NCBI GenBank assembly: GCA_017547245.1
Contig: JAFYQD010000007.1
Location: 1 to 64,000 of the forward strand
Length of the DNA stretch: 64,000 bases
From: Oscillospiraceae bacterium
Lineage (GTDB): Bacteria; Bacillota; Clostridia; Oscillospirales; Ruminococcaceae
Direction: 5' to 3'
Shown: one piece after another, positions 41,863 through 50,280 of the stretch
Position numbering within the stretch: the stretch's first letter is position 1
Layout of the letters: the number at the start of each line of letters is the position of its first letter
Translations under genes and position numbers: made by a program
Notes under the pieces: generated by a model
Seen by the model: only the letters and a program-made list of their open reading frames with translations
Database searches by the model: none
Told to the model about the DNA's origin: nothing

Positions 41863-42993
41863 ATGGGAATTTATGTAGATCATTCCTCTACAACTCCGGT
41901 AGATCCTCGTGTTCTGGAGGCTATGCTGCCGTTTTATCAGGAACAATTCTTCAATCCTTCGGCCCTTTATCCTGAAGGCAGAAGGGTACAGGCTGCCCTT
42001 GGCCAAAGCCGTCAAACCATTGCCGATTATCTTAACTGCAGCCCGGAAGAAATTATTTTTACCAGCGGCGGTACCGAGTCGGACAATCTGGCAGTTCTTG
42101 GCGTGATGGAGCGGCTGGGAAAGAAAAAGTTTATTACCAGCAAAATAGAGCATCACGCAATTTTGTCGGCAACCGATTATCTGGAGCAAAAGGGATTTTC
42201 TGTCGTTGTGCTTCCGGTTGATGAATATGGTTTCGTTTCACCTGCCGAACTGGAAAAGAACATAGATGACGATACCGCACTGGTGTCGATTATGTGGGCC
42301 AATAATGAAACCGGCGCAATCCAGCCGATTGAGGAGCTGTGCGAAATAGCACATAAGCATGGTGCACTTTTTCATACCGATGCGGTTCAGGCTATTGGCA
42401 CCCAGGAAATCGATCTTTCCAAAACAAAGGTGGATTTGCTGAGTTTCTCGTCTCACAAAATCTATGGACCTAAGGGTGCTGGCGTTTTGTTCTTCCGCAA
42501 GGGGGTCGAGCTTGTTCCGCGCAACATGGGCGGACAGCAGGAAGGCTTTTTGCGCGGCGGCACCGAAAATGTTGCCTGTATTGTTGGCATGGCCAAGGCA
42601 ATAGAGTTGTTGAAGCAGGAAAGGGAAGGCCGATGTGCCAAACTTTCGGATCTTTCCGATGATTTGCTGGTATGGGTTGAAAAACTGCTGCAGGATGTAA
42701 AAATCAACACCCCAAAGGTCAATCGCATTCCGGGTGTCATCAATATGAGCTTTAAGGGTGTAGAGGCTGAGCCCATGATGATTTTGCTGGGAGCCGCAGG
42801 CATCTGTGCTTCCATGGGTGCGGCCTGCAATTCTTCCAGTGTAGAGCCTTCCCACGTGCTTAAAGCAATGCAGGTTCCTGCCGATTATATTCGAGGCAGT
42901 CTGCGTATTTCCTTTGGCAAAGACTCTACCGCTGAAATGCCGGAGCAAATCGCAACAGAATTGGATAAAATCCTGAAAAGAATAAGAAAATAA
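41863..42993 (+). CDS. Cysteine desulfurase-like PLP enzyme (NifS/IscS family)
   Basis: It removes sulfur from cysteine (or selenium from selenocysteine) with PLP. The 376-residue protein starts IYVDHSSTTPVDPRVLEAM. It has GGTESDNLAV, a HH pair in KIEHHAIL, the PLP lysine in SFSSHKIYGPKG, and the active Cys near GAACNSSSVEPSHVL. All catalytic parts seem present. ATG 41863 has better spacing from GGAGG than ATG 41860. No iscU, thiI or suf gene is next to it. It is translated with the second IIB, an odd partner for a PTS. Confidence 0.88.
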   Translation: MGIYVDHSSTTPVDPRVLEAMLPFYQEQFFNPSALYPEGRRVQAALGQSRQTIADYLNCSPEEIIFTSGGTESDNLAVLGVMERLGKKKFITSKIEHHAILSATDYLEQKGFSVVVLPVDEYGFVSPAELEKNIDDDTALVSIMWANNETGAIQPIEELCEIAHKHGALFHTDAVQAIGTQEIDLSKTKVDLLSFSSHKIYGPKGAGVLFFRKGVELVPRNMGGQQEGFLRGGTENVACIVGMAKAIELLKQEREGRCAKLSDLSDDLLVWVEKLLQDVKINTPKVNRIPGVINMSFKGVEAEPMMILLGAAGICASMGAACNSSSVEPSHVLKAMQVPADYIRGSLRISFGKDSTAEMPEQIATELDKILKRIRK

Positions 42994-43005
42994 AACTTGA
43001 GAATA

Positions 43006-43044
43006 AAAAGACACCGCTGGCTTGAAAACCAGCGGTGTCTTTTT
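43006..43044. terminator. Bidirectional terminator between convergent operons
   Basis: AAAAGACACCGCTGG pairs with CCAGCGGTGTCTTTTT. Confidence 0.88.
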
Positions 43045-43084
43045 GGATGAAGAAACCTTTAAAAAGATAATTGTCAGAAGAATA

Positions 43085-43531
43085 TCAGACCAGAACTTTT
43101 ACAACGCACTTGCGGATGTTAACGGGCTCATCAACAGCAATGCCAGGAGCGTGGGCATCATCGGGGAAAAGAACGGTCAGTCTGTCGTCACGGAGCAGCA
43201 GATAATCCTGGGGACCATTGTAGAACCAGATGTCATTTTCGGGCTTTTCTTCAACAACACCGGTCATGTCTGCCAGAGGGCCAACACCAATCAGCTCTTC
43301 ACCTTCAATCATATACTGAATATCAATGTATTTTTTGTGAGCTTCAGGAGTATTGTTTTCAACCTTGGTGTCGTAGTGCAGCAGCAGGAAATAGAGCTTG
43401 TCTCCATCGATTTCATAGCGGCCGTCTTCCATAGTGGAAAAATCGGTTTCAGCCAGAAAACGCAGACCCTTTTTCAGGTTTTCGCTAATGCCGTAGTACT
43501 GTTCAATGTTTTTGAGGGTGGTGTAAATCAT
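43085..43531 (-). CDS. YhcH/YjgK/YiaL-family protein (DUF386)
   Basis: A 148-residue cupin-like protein of a family tied to sugar catabolism (sialic acid, diketogulonate, EbgC). It has HKKYIDIQYMIEGEELIGVGP with the metal-like His and Glu, then YFLLLHYDTK and FPDDAHAPGI. It may act as a sugar anomerase or an isomerase. It is the last gene of the minus-strand unit with the FGGY kinase and SorC regulator. Confidence 0.85.
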   Translation of the reverse strand: MIYTTLKNIEQYYGISENLKKGLRFLAETDFSTMEDGRYEIDGDKLYFLLLHYDTKVENNTPEAHKKYIDIQYMIEGEELIGVGPLADMTGVVEEKPENDIWFYNGPQDYLLLRDDRLTVLFPDDAHAPGIAVDEPVNIRKCVVKVLV

Positions 43532-43572
43532 TTGAAGGTTTCCTTTCTGATGTCATTTATGAATATGCTGGC

Positions 43573-45114
43573 TTAGAACATGCTTTGTATTTTAGAAAGC
43601 TTGGAGAAAGTTCCCTGACACAAATCCCGGTATGCCTGCTTGTACACATCAAACAGTTGATTGTACATTTCAACTGCAGCAGGGTTGGGAATGTATTCTT
43701 TGCTAACCTTTACAAGGCTTTCTACCGCAGAAGGATAGTCGGGGAAAATACCGGCGCCAACAGCGCCAATGATGGCTGCCCCCAAAACAGAGGCATCTGT
43801 TACGGCCAACGACTCTACTGGAATTCCATAGATATCAGCCTGAATCTGGTTCCAAACTTCAGATTTGGTAGGTCCGCCAACAACACGTACACGGTTGGCT
43901 TTTATGCCCATTGTTTGAACATATTCCAGCATTTCACGCTGCTCCATGGTAATGCCCTCCATGCAGGCGCGGGCAAGACATCCTCTGTCGTGGGCCAAAG
44001 TTAACCCGATGAATGCTCCGCGGGCTTCCGGGTTCCAGTGGGGAGGAGTGGACCCGGCAAAGAAGGGGAGAAGCAAAAGCCCCTTACTGCCAATGGGGGT
44101 ATCGACAACCATCTTGTTCAGCTGGGTGTATACATCGGTATTGTTGTTGCGGCTTTGCTCTGTTTCCAAAGCGGCAAGCTCGTTTTTGAACCACTTAAAA
44201 ATGCTGGCAGAACCTTTCTGCATGCCTTCCCACTGCCACTTGTCCGAAACGATGTGGCGGCTGTTGTAAAAACCGTATTCAGGGTCTTCCATATAATGGT
44301 CCGAACAAACCATACACATGCCGCCGGTGCCCATCGAAACACAAATGTCACCGTGGTTGATTGTTCCGGCTCCCAATGCGGCACAGGATTGGTCACCTGC
44401 ACCGACAAACAAAGGAATTCCTTTTCCAAGTCCGGTTTTTTCGGCAGTGGCGGCAGAAATATAACCAACACGGTATCCGGGCTGACGGATTTTAGGTGTG
44501 CCAAATTCATTAAAGCCGAACAGATTGGCATATCGTTCTTCAATTTTTTGTTCTTTGATGTTCCAGACACCATAGTATTGGGCATCTGTGCTGGGGGTAT
44601 AGTAATCGTCTGCACCAAGTTGCTTTAATACATAATCCTGCAGCTGAACAACCTTATCGGTTTCTTCCATAAGCTTGGGGTTGTTGTCTCTTACCCACAT
44701 CAGTTTGGGCAAAATCCAGGTGCTGGATATGGGGTGGCCTGTAATATGGTAGTACTCGTCCATATCAATTGCCTGTGCAATTTGCTTCGCTTGCTCGGTG
44801 GCGCGGCTGTCCTGCCAGGAAATCATCATCAGAGCCTTTCCATGTTTGTCCAAAAACACGGCGCAGCAGCGCTGGCAGGAAATGCCCAGACAACGGATTG
44901 CGGAAGAGGGGAGTCCGCTTTTGGTGATTGCTTCATTACAGGCACCTGTCATGGCGCGCACAAGCATATCCGGGTTCTGTTCGGCCCACATGGGCAGGGG
45001 ATAAGTAGATTTATATTCGCGGTAGGATTTGCTGATGGTATTGCCTTGCAAGTCAAATATGGAACACTTGGTACCGGTGGTGCCTATATCGATACCTATA
45101 ATATAAGTTTCCAT
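43573..45114 (-). CDS. FGGY-family carbohydrate kinase (first of two)
   Basis: A 513-residue kinase, like xylulokinase, with IIGIDIGTTGTKCSIFD at the N-terminus, LFVGAGDQSCAALGAG in the middle and VVGGPTKSEVWNQIQADI near residue 415. It phosphorylates a ketose or polyol. ATG 45114 follows GGAGGATC. It is about half identical by eye to the second kinase at 51367, so the two are paralogs serving related sugars. Confidence 0.9.
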   Translation of the reverse strand: METYIIGIDIGTTGTKCSIFDLQGNTISKSYREYKSTYPLPMWAEQNPDMLVRAMTGACNEAITKSGLPSSAIRCLGISCQRCCAVFLDKHGKALMMISWQDSRATEQAKQIAQAIDMDEYYHITGHPISSTWILPKLMWVRDNNPKLMEETDKVVQLQDYVLKQLGADDYYTPSTDAQYYGVWNIKEQKIEERYANLFGFNEFGTPKIRQPGYRVGYISAATAEKTGLGKGIPLFVGAGDQSCAALGAGTINHGDICVSMGTGGMCMVCSDHYMEDPEYGFYNSRHIVSDKWQWEGMQKGSASIFKWFKNELAALETEQSRNNNTDVYTQLNKMVVDTPIGSKGLLLLPFFAGSTPPHWNPEARGAFIGLTLAHDRGCLARACMEGITMEQREMLEYVQTMGIKANRVRVVGGPTKSEVWNQIQADIYGIPVESLAVTDASVLGAAIIGAVGAGIFPDYPSAVESLVKVSKEYIPNPAAVEMYNQLFDVYKQAYRDLCQGTFSKLSKIQSMF

Positions 45115-45138
45115 AGAGATCCTCCTCGCAATATTGTC

Positions 45139-46098
45139 TTAGTTAAATCTCAACATACTAAGTGCGCTTTCTTCATCAATTATCAGCGTAGTAATGTATC
45201 CGCTTTTCAAAATAGTTGTGGTTTGTATCTTGTCATTACCCCATGCAACGCCAATTCTTTCGGGACATTTTTTTAGGATATCCAAATCGATTGCCATTAC
45301 ACGCTGATTAATTTCTGAAAGATAGGGCTTGCCGTTGTGGTCCAGAAAGTAGCCGCACAGATTTGCCTTTGCGCCATTCATTTCTGCATATTCCAATTCT
45401 TCCTGAGAAAGACACTTGGATTTCAAGATGTTTGACATATCCTGGGAGGACATGCCAAGGGAAACCACCGAAATATCCAGCTTTTTATGAAAAGAAAAAA
45501 CCGGTTCCACAGAAGGGTCTGACAAAAGGGTGTCGTGAAGGGATTTGTCATGAACAATAAGCGGAACCAGGAGGGGGTAATATTCCCCATGCAGCTGTTC
45601 GGCCAATTTGTTCAGCATCATGTATACATGAATATCACTCATGCTGCTGCGGACACTTCCCATCAGCTGAACAATTTTGCAGTTATAAACCGACGAACTT
45701 TGGGGAAAAAGGTTCGATATATGGTTGATTGCTGTGCCCCAACCGATACCAATGGTCATGTTGTTCTCAACAACTCGATTTAGGTATCTGGCGGCAGCTT
45801 CGGTTATGGCCTGTTGTCGATCAGCCTCATTGGGCTTTGTGGGAACAATAACAACCGTTTTAAGTCCATACAGATCTGAAATAATAGACTGCAAAGTTTT
45901 TTGGGACTGAATGTCGTCGTTTATCTTAAATTCAACAACATTCTCATCTTCGCAGCGCTTCAGCAGGTTTGAAACAGTTGAGCGTGAAAAGAAAAGCCGG
46001 GAAGCAATCTGTTCCTGAGAAAGCTTTTCAACATAGTACATTCGTGCCACCTTAACAAGGAGCTCTCGATTAATTTTTGTGTTTTTTCTTGTTTCCAT
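45139..46098 (-). CDS. SorC-family regulator (second)
   Basis: A 319-residue regulator with the helix-turn-helix KLSQEQIASRLFFSRSTVSNLL and an effector domain with GIGWGTAINHIS. It is transcribed away from the TRAP operon. Two long palindromes in the gap (46156-46188 and 46225-46263) are its probable operators. It is likely to control both the kinase/YhcH unit and the TRAP operon in response to a phosphorylated sugar. Confidence 0.88.
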   Translation of the reverse strand: METRKNTKINRELLVKVARMYYVEKLSQEQIASRLFFSRSTVSNLLKRCEDENVVEFKINDDIQSQKTLQSIISDLYGLKTVVIVPTKPNEADRQQAITEAAARYLNRVVENNMTIGIGWGTAINHISNLFPQSSSVYNCKIVQLMGSVRSSMSDIHVYMMLNKLAEQLHGEYYPLLVPLIVHDKSLHDTLLSDPSVEPVFSFHKKLDISVVSLGMSSQDMSNILKSKCLSQEELEYAEMNGAKANLCGYFLDHNGKPYLSEINQRVMAIDLDILKKCPERIGVAWGNDKIQTTTILKSGYITTLIIDEESALSMLRFN

Positions 46099-46155
46099 TT
46101 AAGCTCTCCTTGCAGCAAAAACGTACAATACCATTTGATTATATTATAGATTCCT

Positions 46156-46188
46156 AACTATAATTTTTCAATTGCCTGAAAAATAGTT
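46156..46188. promoter_or_regulatory. Palindromic operator candidate 1 (SorC-type)
   Basis: AACTATaaTTTTTCA and TGAAAAATAGTT form an inverted repeat with a central ATTGCC. It lies 58 bases from the SorC start. Confidence 0.65.
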
Positions 46189-46224
46189 AACAAATTCCAA
46201 CTACAAGAGTGGTACTGTGGAATA

Positions 46225-46263
46225 ATTCAACTTTTTTTACGATTCTAAAAAAAATAGTTGAAT
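46225..46263. promoter_or_regulatory. Palindromic operator candidate 2 (SorC-type)
   Basis: ATTCAACTttttTTTACG and the mirror AAAAATAGTTGAAT form a long inverted repeat that shares the AGTT/AACT and A-run design of candidate 1. It lies just upstream of a -35 element. Confidence 0.65.
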
Positions 46264-46286
46264 TTGTCAATTGCATCTAAAAGATA

Positions 46287-46315
46287 TTCACTTAAAAATT
46301 TCTATATTGTATCAT
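46287..46315 (+). promoter_or_regulatory. Candidate promoter of the TRAP operon
   Basis: TTCACT (46287-46292), a 17-base spacer and TATCAT (46310-46315). The weak -35 next to a palindrome suits an activated promoter. Two small hairpins follow in the leader, GATTCT/AGAATC near 46338-46360 and CCTAATT/AATTAGG near 46381-46405. Confidence 0.55.
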
Positions 46316-46436
46316 ATTGATAAACAAAGGAAATTGATTCTGCTTGTTTTAGAATCAACCCTTGTTTAGTGCCATAAGAGCCTAATTGTTTGAAATTAAA
46401 TTAGGTCTCTAATTAATAGTGAAAAGGAGAAAAAAC

Positions 46437-47504
46437 ATGAAAAGAATTCTCGCTATCCTGTTGGCCCTGCTGATGTGCTTCAGCCTGGTTGCCTGCGGCG
46501 CCAAGGCCCCCGCTGAAGAAGCTCCCGCTCCCGAAGCCGAAGCTCCCGCCGAAGAAGCTCCCGCCGAAGAAGCTCCCGTAGATCCCATCGTTCTGCGCTT
46601 CTCTTCTGCCGCTACCGGTGCTTCCACCACTGCCGAAGCTATGGAAGTTTTCAAGAAGGCTATTGAAGAAAAGTCCAATGGCCGCATTCTGGTTGAAATC
46701 TACCATTCTTCCTCTCTGGTAGCTCAGGACGCCGAAGTTGAATCTGTTATCAATGGCAACATCGAAATGGCCACTGCTGACATCAGCTTTGTAACTCCTT
46801 ACCTGCCCTACCTGTCCATGTTCTCTGCTGCTTACTTCTTTGAAAGCGCTGAACATGCCGACACCGTTATGAACCGCAGCGAAATCGGTAAGGCCCTGTG
46901 CGACCGCGTTGCTGACGAAATCGGCGTACAGCCCCTGCAGGTTTGGTACGACGGCTGCCGCGTTCTGTCCACTCGTTTCACCGAACCCACCATCATGACT
47001 CCCGATGACATGGCCGGCGTTATCCTGCGTATGCCCAACTCCGACTCCTACATGTTCATGGGCGAAGTTCTGGGTGGCAACCCCACTCCTCTGGCCTTTG
47101 CTGAACTGTACACCGCTCTGAACACCGGTGCTGTTGACGCTCAGGACAACCCCCTGCCCAACATCGAATCCTCTAAGTGCTACGAAGTTACCGGCCAGAT
47201 CTCTCTGACCAACCACCTGGTTGGCAACGTATGGCCCATGATCAACAAGCAGGTTTGGGACGACATGGGTGCCGAACTGCAGGGTCTGATGATGGAAGCT
47301 ATTGACGAAGCCGGCAAGTACATGATGGAAACCAACAAGGCTAAGGAAGCCCGTCTGGTTGAATTCTTCGAAAGCGAAGGCATCAAGGTTGTTGAACCCG
47401 ACCGCGCCGCTTTCATCGCCAGAGCTGAAGAAATGTACCTGAACAGCAGCTTTGCTGAAACCTGGGATATGGATCTGTACGCCGAAATCAAGGCACTGGC
47501 CTAA
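46437..47504 (+). CDS. dctP: TRAP transporter solute-binding lipoprotein DctP
   Basis: An extracellular binding protein, 355 residues. The signal MKRILAILLALLMCFSLVACG gives a lipobox with Cys-20. A PAEEAPA-type repeat linker follows, then a DctP domain with RMPNSDSYMFMGEVLGGNPTPL carrying the conserved Arg that binds a carboxylate. TRAP systems import organic acids or sugar acids with Na+. ATG 46437 is supported by AAAGGAG. A terminator-like hairpin follows, which should make the binding protein more abundant than the downstream products. Confidence 0.92.
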   Translation: MKRILAILLALLMCFSLVACGAKAPAEEAPAPEAEAPAEEAPAEEAPVDPIVLRFSSAATGASTTAEAMEVFKKAIEEKSNGRILVEIYHSSSLVAQDAEVESVINGNIEMATADISFVTPYLPYLSMFSAAYFFESAEHADTVMNRSEIGKALCDRVADEIGVQPLQVWYDGCRVLSTRFTEPTIMTPDDMAGVILRMPNSDSYMFMGEVLGGNPTPLAFAELYTALNTGAVDAQDNPLPNIESSKCYEVTGQISLTNHLVGNVWPMINKQVWDDMGAELQGLMMEAIDEAGKYMMETNKAKEARLVEFFESEGIKVVEPDRAAFIARAEEMYLNSSFAETWDMDLYAEIKALA

Positions 47505-47545
47505 CGCCAAGATCCAAGCAATGGCCTAACCAAGAATTTTTGACG

Positions 47546-47578
47546 AGGGCTGCATACTTCAGTATGCAGCCCTTTCTT
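47546..47578 (+). terminator. Hairpin with short U-run after dctP
   Basis: AGGGCTGCATAC pairs with GTATGCAGCCCT, followed by TTCTT. It may be a partial terminator within the operon. Confidence 0.75.
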
Positions 47579-47629
47579 CAACCTTAGCATTTGACCCAAC
47601 AATCGATAACAAAAATGGAGGAATATTCC

Positions 47630-48397
47630 ATGCTTATTGATGCTGTAAAAGCCGTAAAGGCTAAACTGGAAAACCGAGAAAAGATTTTTTCTACTGTTTT
47701 GCAGTCTATTCATGGAAACTGTCTTGCCGATGTATACAAGGATGCAGGGCTTGATTTCCTGGTACTGGACATGGAACACGGTCCTTTCTCTCCCGAAAAT
47801 TCCAGCGACTTTATTGCAAAGTGCAATGACGTTGGCCTGCCCGTTATCGTGCGTGTGCAGGACTGCGGCTACTACTATATTTCCAAGCCTTTGGATAGAG
47901 GTGCCGACGGCATCATGATTCCCAACGTAAAGACCATGGAACAGGTAGAAACTGCTATTAAGTGTATGCGACTGCCCCCCGTGGGTGCCAAGGGTTTCGG
48001 CGCCGGCCCCCAGATTCACAAAGGCGAAAAAATTGAAGAGTTTAACACAAACCGTATGCTGATTCTGCAAATCGAATCCAAGGCCGGTACCGATGCTTTG
48101 GACGAAATGCTGACCAAGTACGGTCACGAAATTGCCGGTATCATCATTGGCCCCGGCGATATGTCGGTAGATCTGGGCTATCCCTTCGATCTTACCGCAC
48201 CTCCACTGCTTGAAAACATTGCCAGAACTGTTGATATCTGCTTGAAACACAACAAGTCTGTTGGTATGTGGATGCCTGACAAGGCTACTGCCGAAAAGTG
48301 GTACAAAGCCGGCATGAACATTTTCTGGTACGGTACCGATCTTATTATGCTGTCGAATGAACTGAACAGAGCCAAGGCTTTGATTGACTCTCTGTAA
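47630..48397 (+). CDS. HpcH/HpaI-family aldolase (first of two)
   Basis: A 255-residue TIM-barrel aldolase of the class II type that splits 2-keto-3-deoxy sugar acids or hydroxy-keto acids into pyruvate and an aldehyde. FLVLDMEHGPFSPEN has the metal and acid pattern. PVIVRVQDCGYYYISKPLDRGADGIMIPNV has the Arg and substrate loop, and GPGDMSVDLGYP the final loop. ATG 47630 follows ATGGAGG. It lies between dctP and dctQ, so the imported acid is likely a source of its substrate. Confidence 0.88.
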   Translation: MLIDAVKAVKAKLENREKIFSTVLQSIHGNCLADVYKDAGLDFLVLDMEHGPFSPENSSDFIAKCNDVGLPVIVRVQDCGYYYISKPLDRGADGIMIPNVKTMEQVETAIKCMRLPPVGAKGFGAGPQIHKGEKIEEFNTNRMLILQIESKAGTDALDEMLTKYGHEIAGIIIGPGDMSVDLGYPFDLTAPPLLENIARTVDICLKHNKSVGMWMPDKATAEKWYKAGMNIFWYGTDLIMLSNELNRAKALIDSL

Positions 48398-48433
48398 GTT
48401 GTCTATAAATAATATTTTATGGAGGTGGGTGTC

Positions 48434-48961
48434 ATGAAAAAGTTGGGAGCCGAAAAGTCTCCGATTGCCCGTGCAGGCCAAACTATTCTTGACATTTTTG
48501 AAATTTACATTCCTGCAGTTACCTTTGCTGCAATCTTTCTGATTTTTATGTACCAGGTTATCTGCCGTTATTTCTTCCGTAACCCTGTGCCCTGGTCCTA
48601 TGACATCACTATGACCCTGTACATCTACGCCATCATGTTTGGTGCCTGCAATGTACAGCGTAACGATGAACACATTGTTTTCTCGATGATTTACGATGGC
48701 TGCCGCGAAGATGTTAAGCGCGCAATGCGCATCATTGGCGGTTTGCTGATTATTGTTGTTTTCGCTCTGTCTCTGCCCACTTGCTTCCATTATGCCATCA
48801 CCATCATCACCGCAACCATCAAAAAGACCTCTGTTGTTAAAATCCCCTATAAGATTCTGTATGCACCTATCGTCTTTATGATGGTCGATACCCTTGTTCG
48901 TCTGCTTATCAACCTGTTCAAGGATATCAAAGCAATTTTTGTTAAAAAGGAGGAAGCATAA
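48434..48961 (+). CDS. dctQ: TRAP transporter small membrane subunit DctQ
   Basis: A 175-residue protein with four hydrophobic helices and the YQVICRYFFRNPVPWSYDITMTLYI style of DctQ (split here as ICRYFFRNPVPWSYD). GGAGG at 48421-48425 fits ATG 48434 better than the ATG at 48419. It is followed with no gap by dctM. Confidence 0.92.
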   Translation: MKKLGAEKSPIARAGQTILDIFEIYIPAVTFAAIFLIFMYQVICRYFFRNPVPWSYDITMTLYIYAIMFGACNVQRNDEHIVFSMIYDGCREDVKRAMRIIGGLLIIVVFALSLPTCFHYAITIITATIKKTSVVKIPYKILYAPIVFMMVDTLVRLLINLFKDIKAIFVKKEEA

Positions 48962-50248
48962 ATGAGCATTAATTTCATCATTCCTCTGCTGATTATCTTT
49001 GGCAGTTTGCTGATTCGTGTACCTGTTGCATACGGCATGATTGCCAGTGCACTTACATACTTCCTGATGACCCCCGGCGATCCCGGCCAGGTTGTCCACC
49101 TGATGGGCAACGGCATTTTCAATAACTATGTTTACCTCGCCGTTCCTCTGTTTATGTTCACCGCCAATGTTATGAACAGCGGCGAAATTACCGACCGTAT
49201 CTTCAAGTTTGCCAACGGTCTGGTAGGTCGTTTCCGCGGCGGCACGGGCTATGTTAACGTACTGGCCTCCCTCATCTTTTCGGGCATGACCGGTTCGGCT
49301 GTTGCCGACGCCGCCGGCCTGGGCATCATGGAAATTGACCAGATGCGTCGTGAAGGCTATGACGATGGCTTCGCTTCGGCTCTGACCGCTTCCACCGCTG
49401 TTATCGGCCCCATCTTCCCCCCCTCGGTTCCCATGGTTATTTACGCTATGGTATCGGGCGCTTCCATCGGTGCTTTGTTCATGGGCGGTATGATTCCTGC
49501 CTTTATTATCGCAGGCATTCTGGCTCTTTATGTTGGCATTATGTCCAAAAAGCGCAACTATCCCCGTGGCGCACAGGTTACCAGAAAAGAGTTCATCAAG
49601 GATAGCTTCTATGCCATTCCTGCTCTGCTGACCCCCGTTATTTTGCTGGTCGGCATCTACACCGGCGTTATGACCCCCACCGAAGCAGGCGCTGTTGCTG
49701 CTGCTTACTCTCTGATCATTTCCATTCTGATCTACCGTTCTCTGGGCTGGAAGACCCTGTGGAACATCATTAAGGAAACCGGCAAATCGGTTGGTCAGGT
49801 TGGTCTGGTTGTTTGCGCCGCCTACGGCTTCTCTTATGTTGTAGCCAACGAAAAGATTGCTGTACTGGCTGCCGACTTTGTTCTGGGCCTGACCGACAAC
49901 AAGTATGTTTTCCTGCTGATTGTTAACGTTGCATTCCTGATCATGGGCATGTTCCTGGATACCTCCACCATGCAGCTCATCTTCCTGCCCCTGTTGCTGC
50001 CCATCGTAACCACTCTGGGCATCGACCTGGTACACTTTGGTGTAGTTTGCACCTTGAACATGATGATCGGCCTGATGACTCCTCCTTACGGCATGCTGCT
50101 GTTTGTAACCGCCGGTGTTTCCAAGACGCCAATGAAGGAGATCATAAAGGAAATCATGCCAATGATTGGTCTGGAAATTGCTGTATTGATACTGATCACT
50201 TACGTTCCCTCTGTCATTACTTTTATCCCCAGCGTTCTGTTGGGCTAA
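48962..50248 (+). CDS. dctM: TRAP transporter large membrane subunit DctM
   Basis: The main permease, 428 residues with about twelve helices. SGMTGSAVADAAGLGIMEID and PPSVPMVIYAMVSGASIGALF match DctM. It begins one base after the dctQ stop (TAA-ATG) and is followed by the UroD-family gene. Na+ is the usual coupling ion. Confidence 0.93.
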   Translation: MSINFIIPLLIIFGSLLIRVPVAYGMIASALTYFLMTPGDPGQVVHLMGNGIFNNYVYLAVPLFMFTANVMNSGEITDRIFKFANGLVGRFRGGTGYVNVLASLIFSGMTGSAVADAAGLGIMEIDQMRREGYDDGFASALTASTAVIGPIFPPSVPMVIYAMVSGASIGALFMGGMIPAFIIAGILALYVGIMSKKRNYPRGAQVTRKEFIKDSFYAIPALLTPVILLVGIYTGVMTPTEAGAVAAAYSLIISILIYRSLGWKTLWNIIKETGKSVGQVGLVVCAAYGFSYVVANEKIAVLAADFVLGLTDNKYVFLLIVNVAFLIMGMFLDTSTMQLIFLPLLLPIVTTLGIDLVHFGVVCTLNMMIGLMTPPYGMLLFVTAGVSKTPMKEIIKEIMPMIGLEIAVLILITYVPSVITFIPSVLLG

Positions 50249-50280
50249 TTCATTAATTCTTCAGCAACAAGGAGAATCTT

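Noticed and set aside
47501-50035. 844-codon open frame on the minus strand
   Set aside because: It lies opposite an aldolase, DctQ and DctM, which have clear motifs. The long frame comes from biased codon use; the product is rich in N, Q, H and G as shadow frames are.
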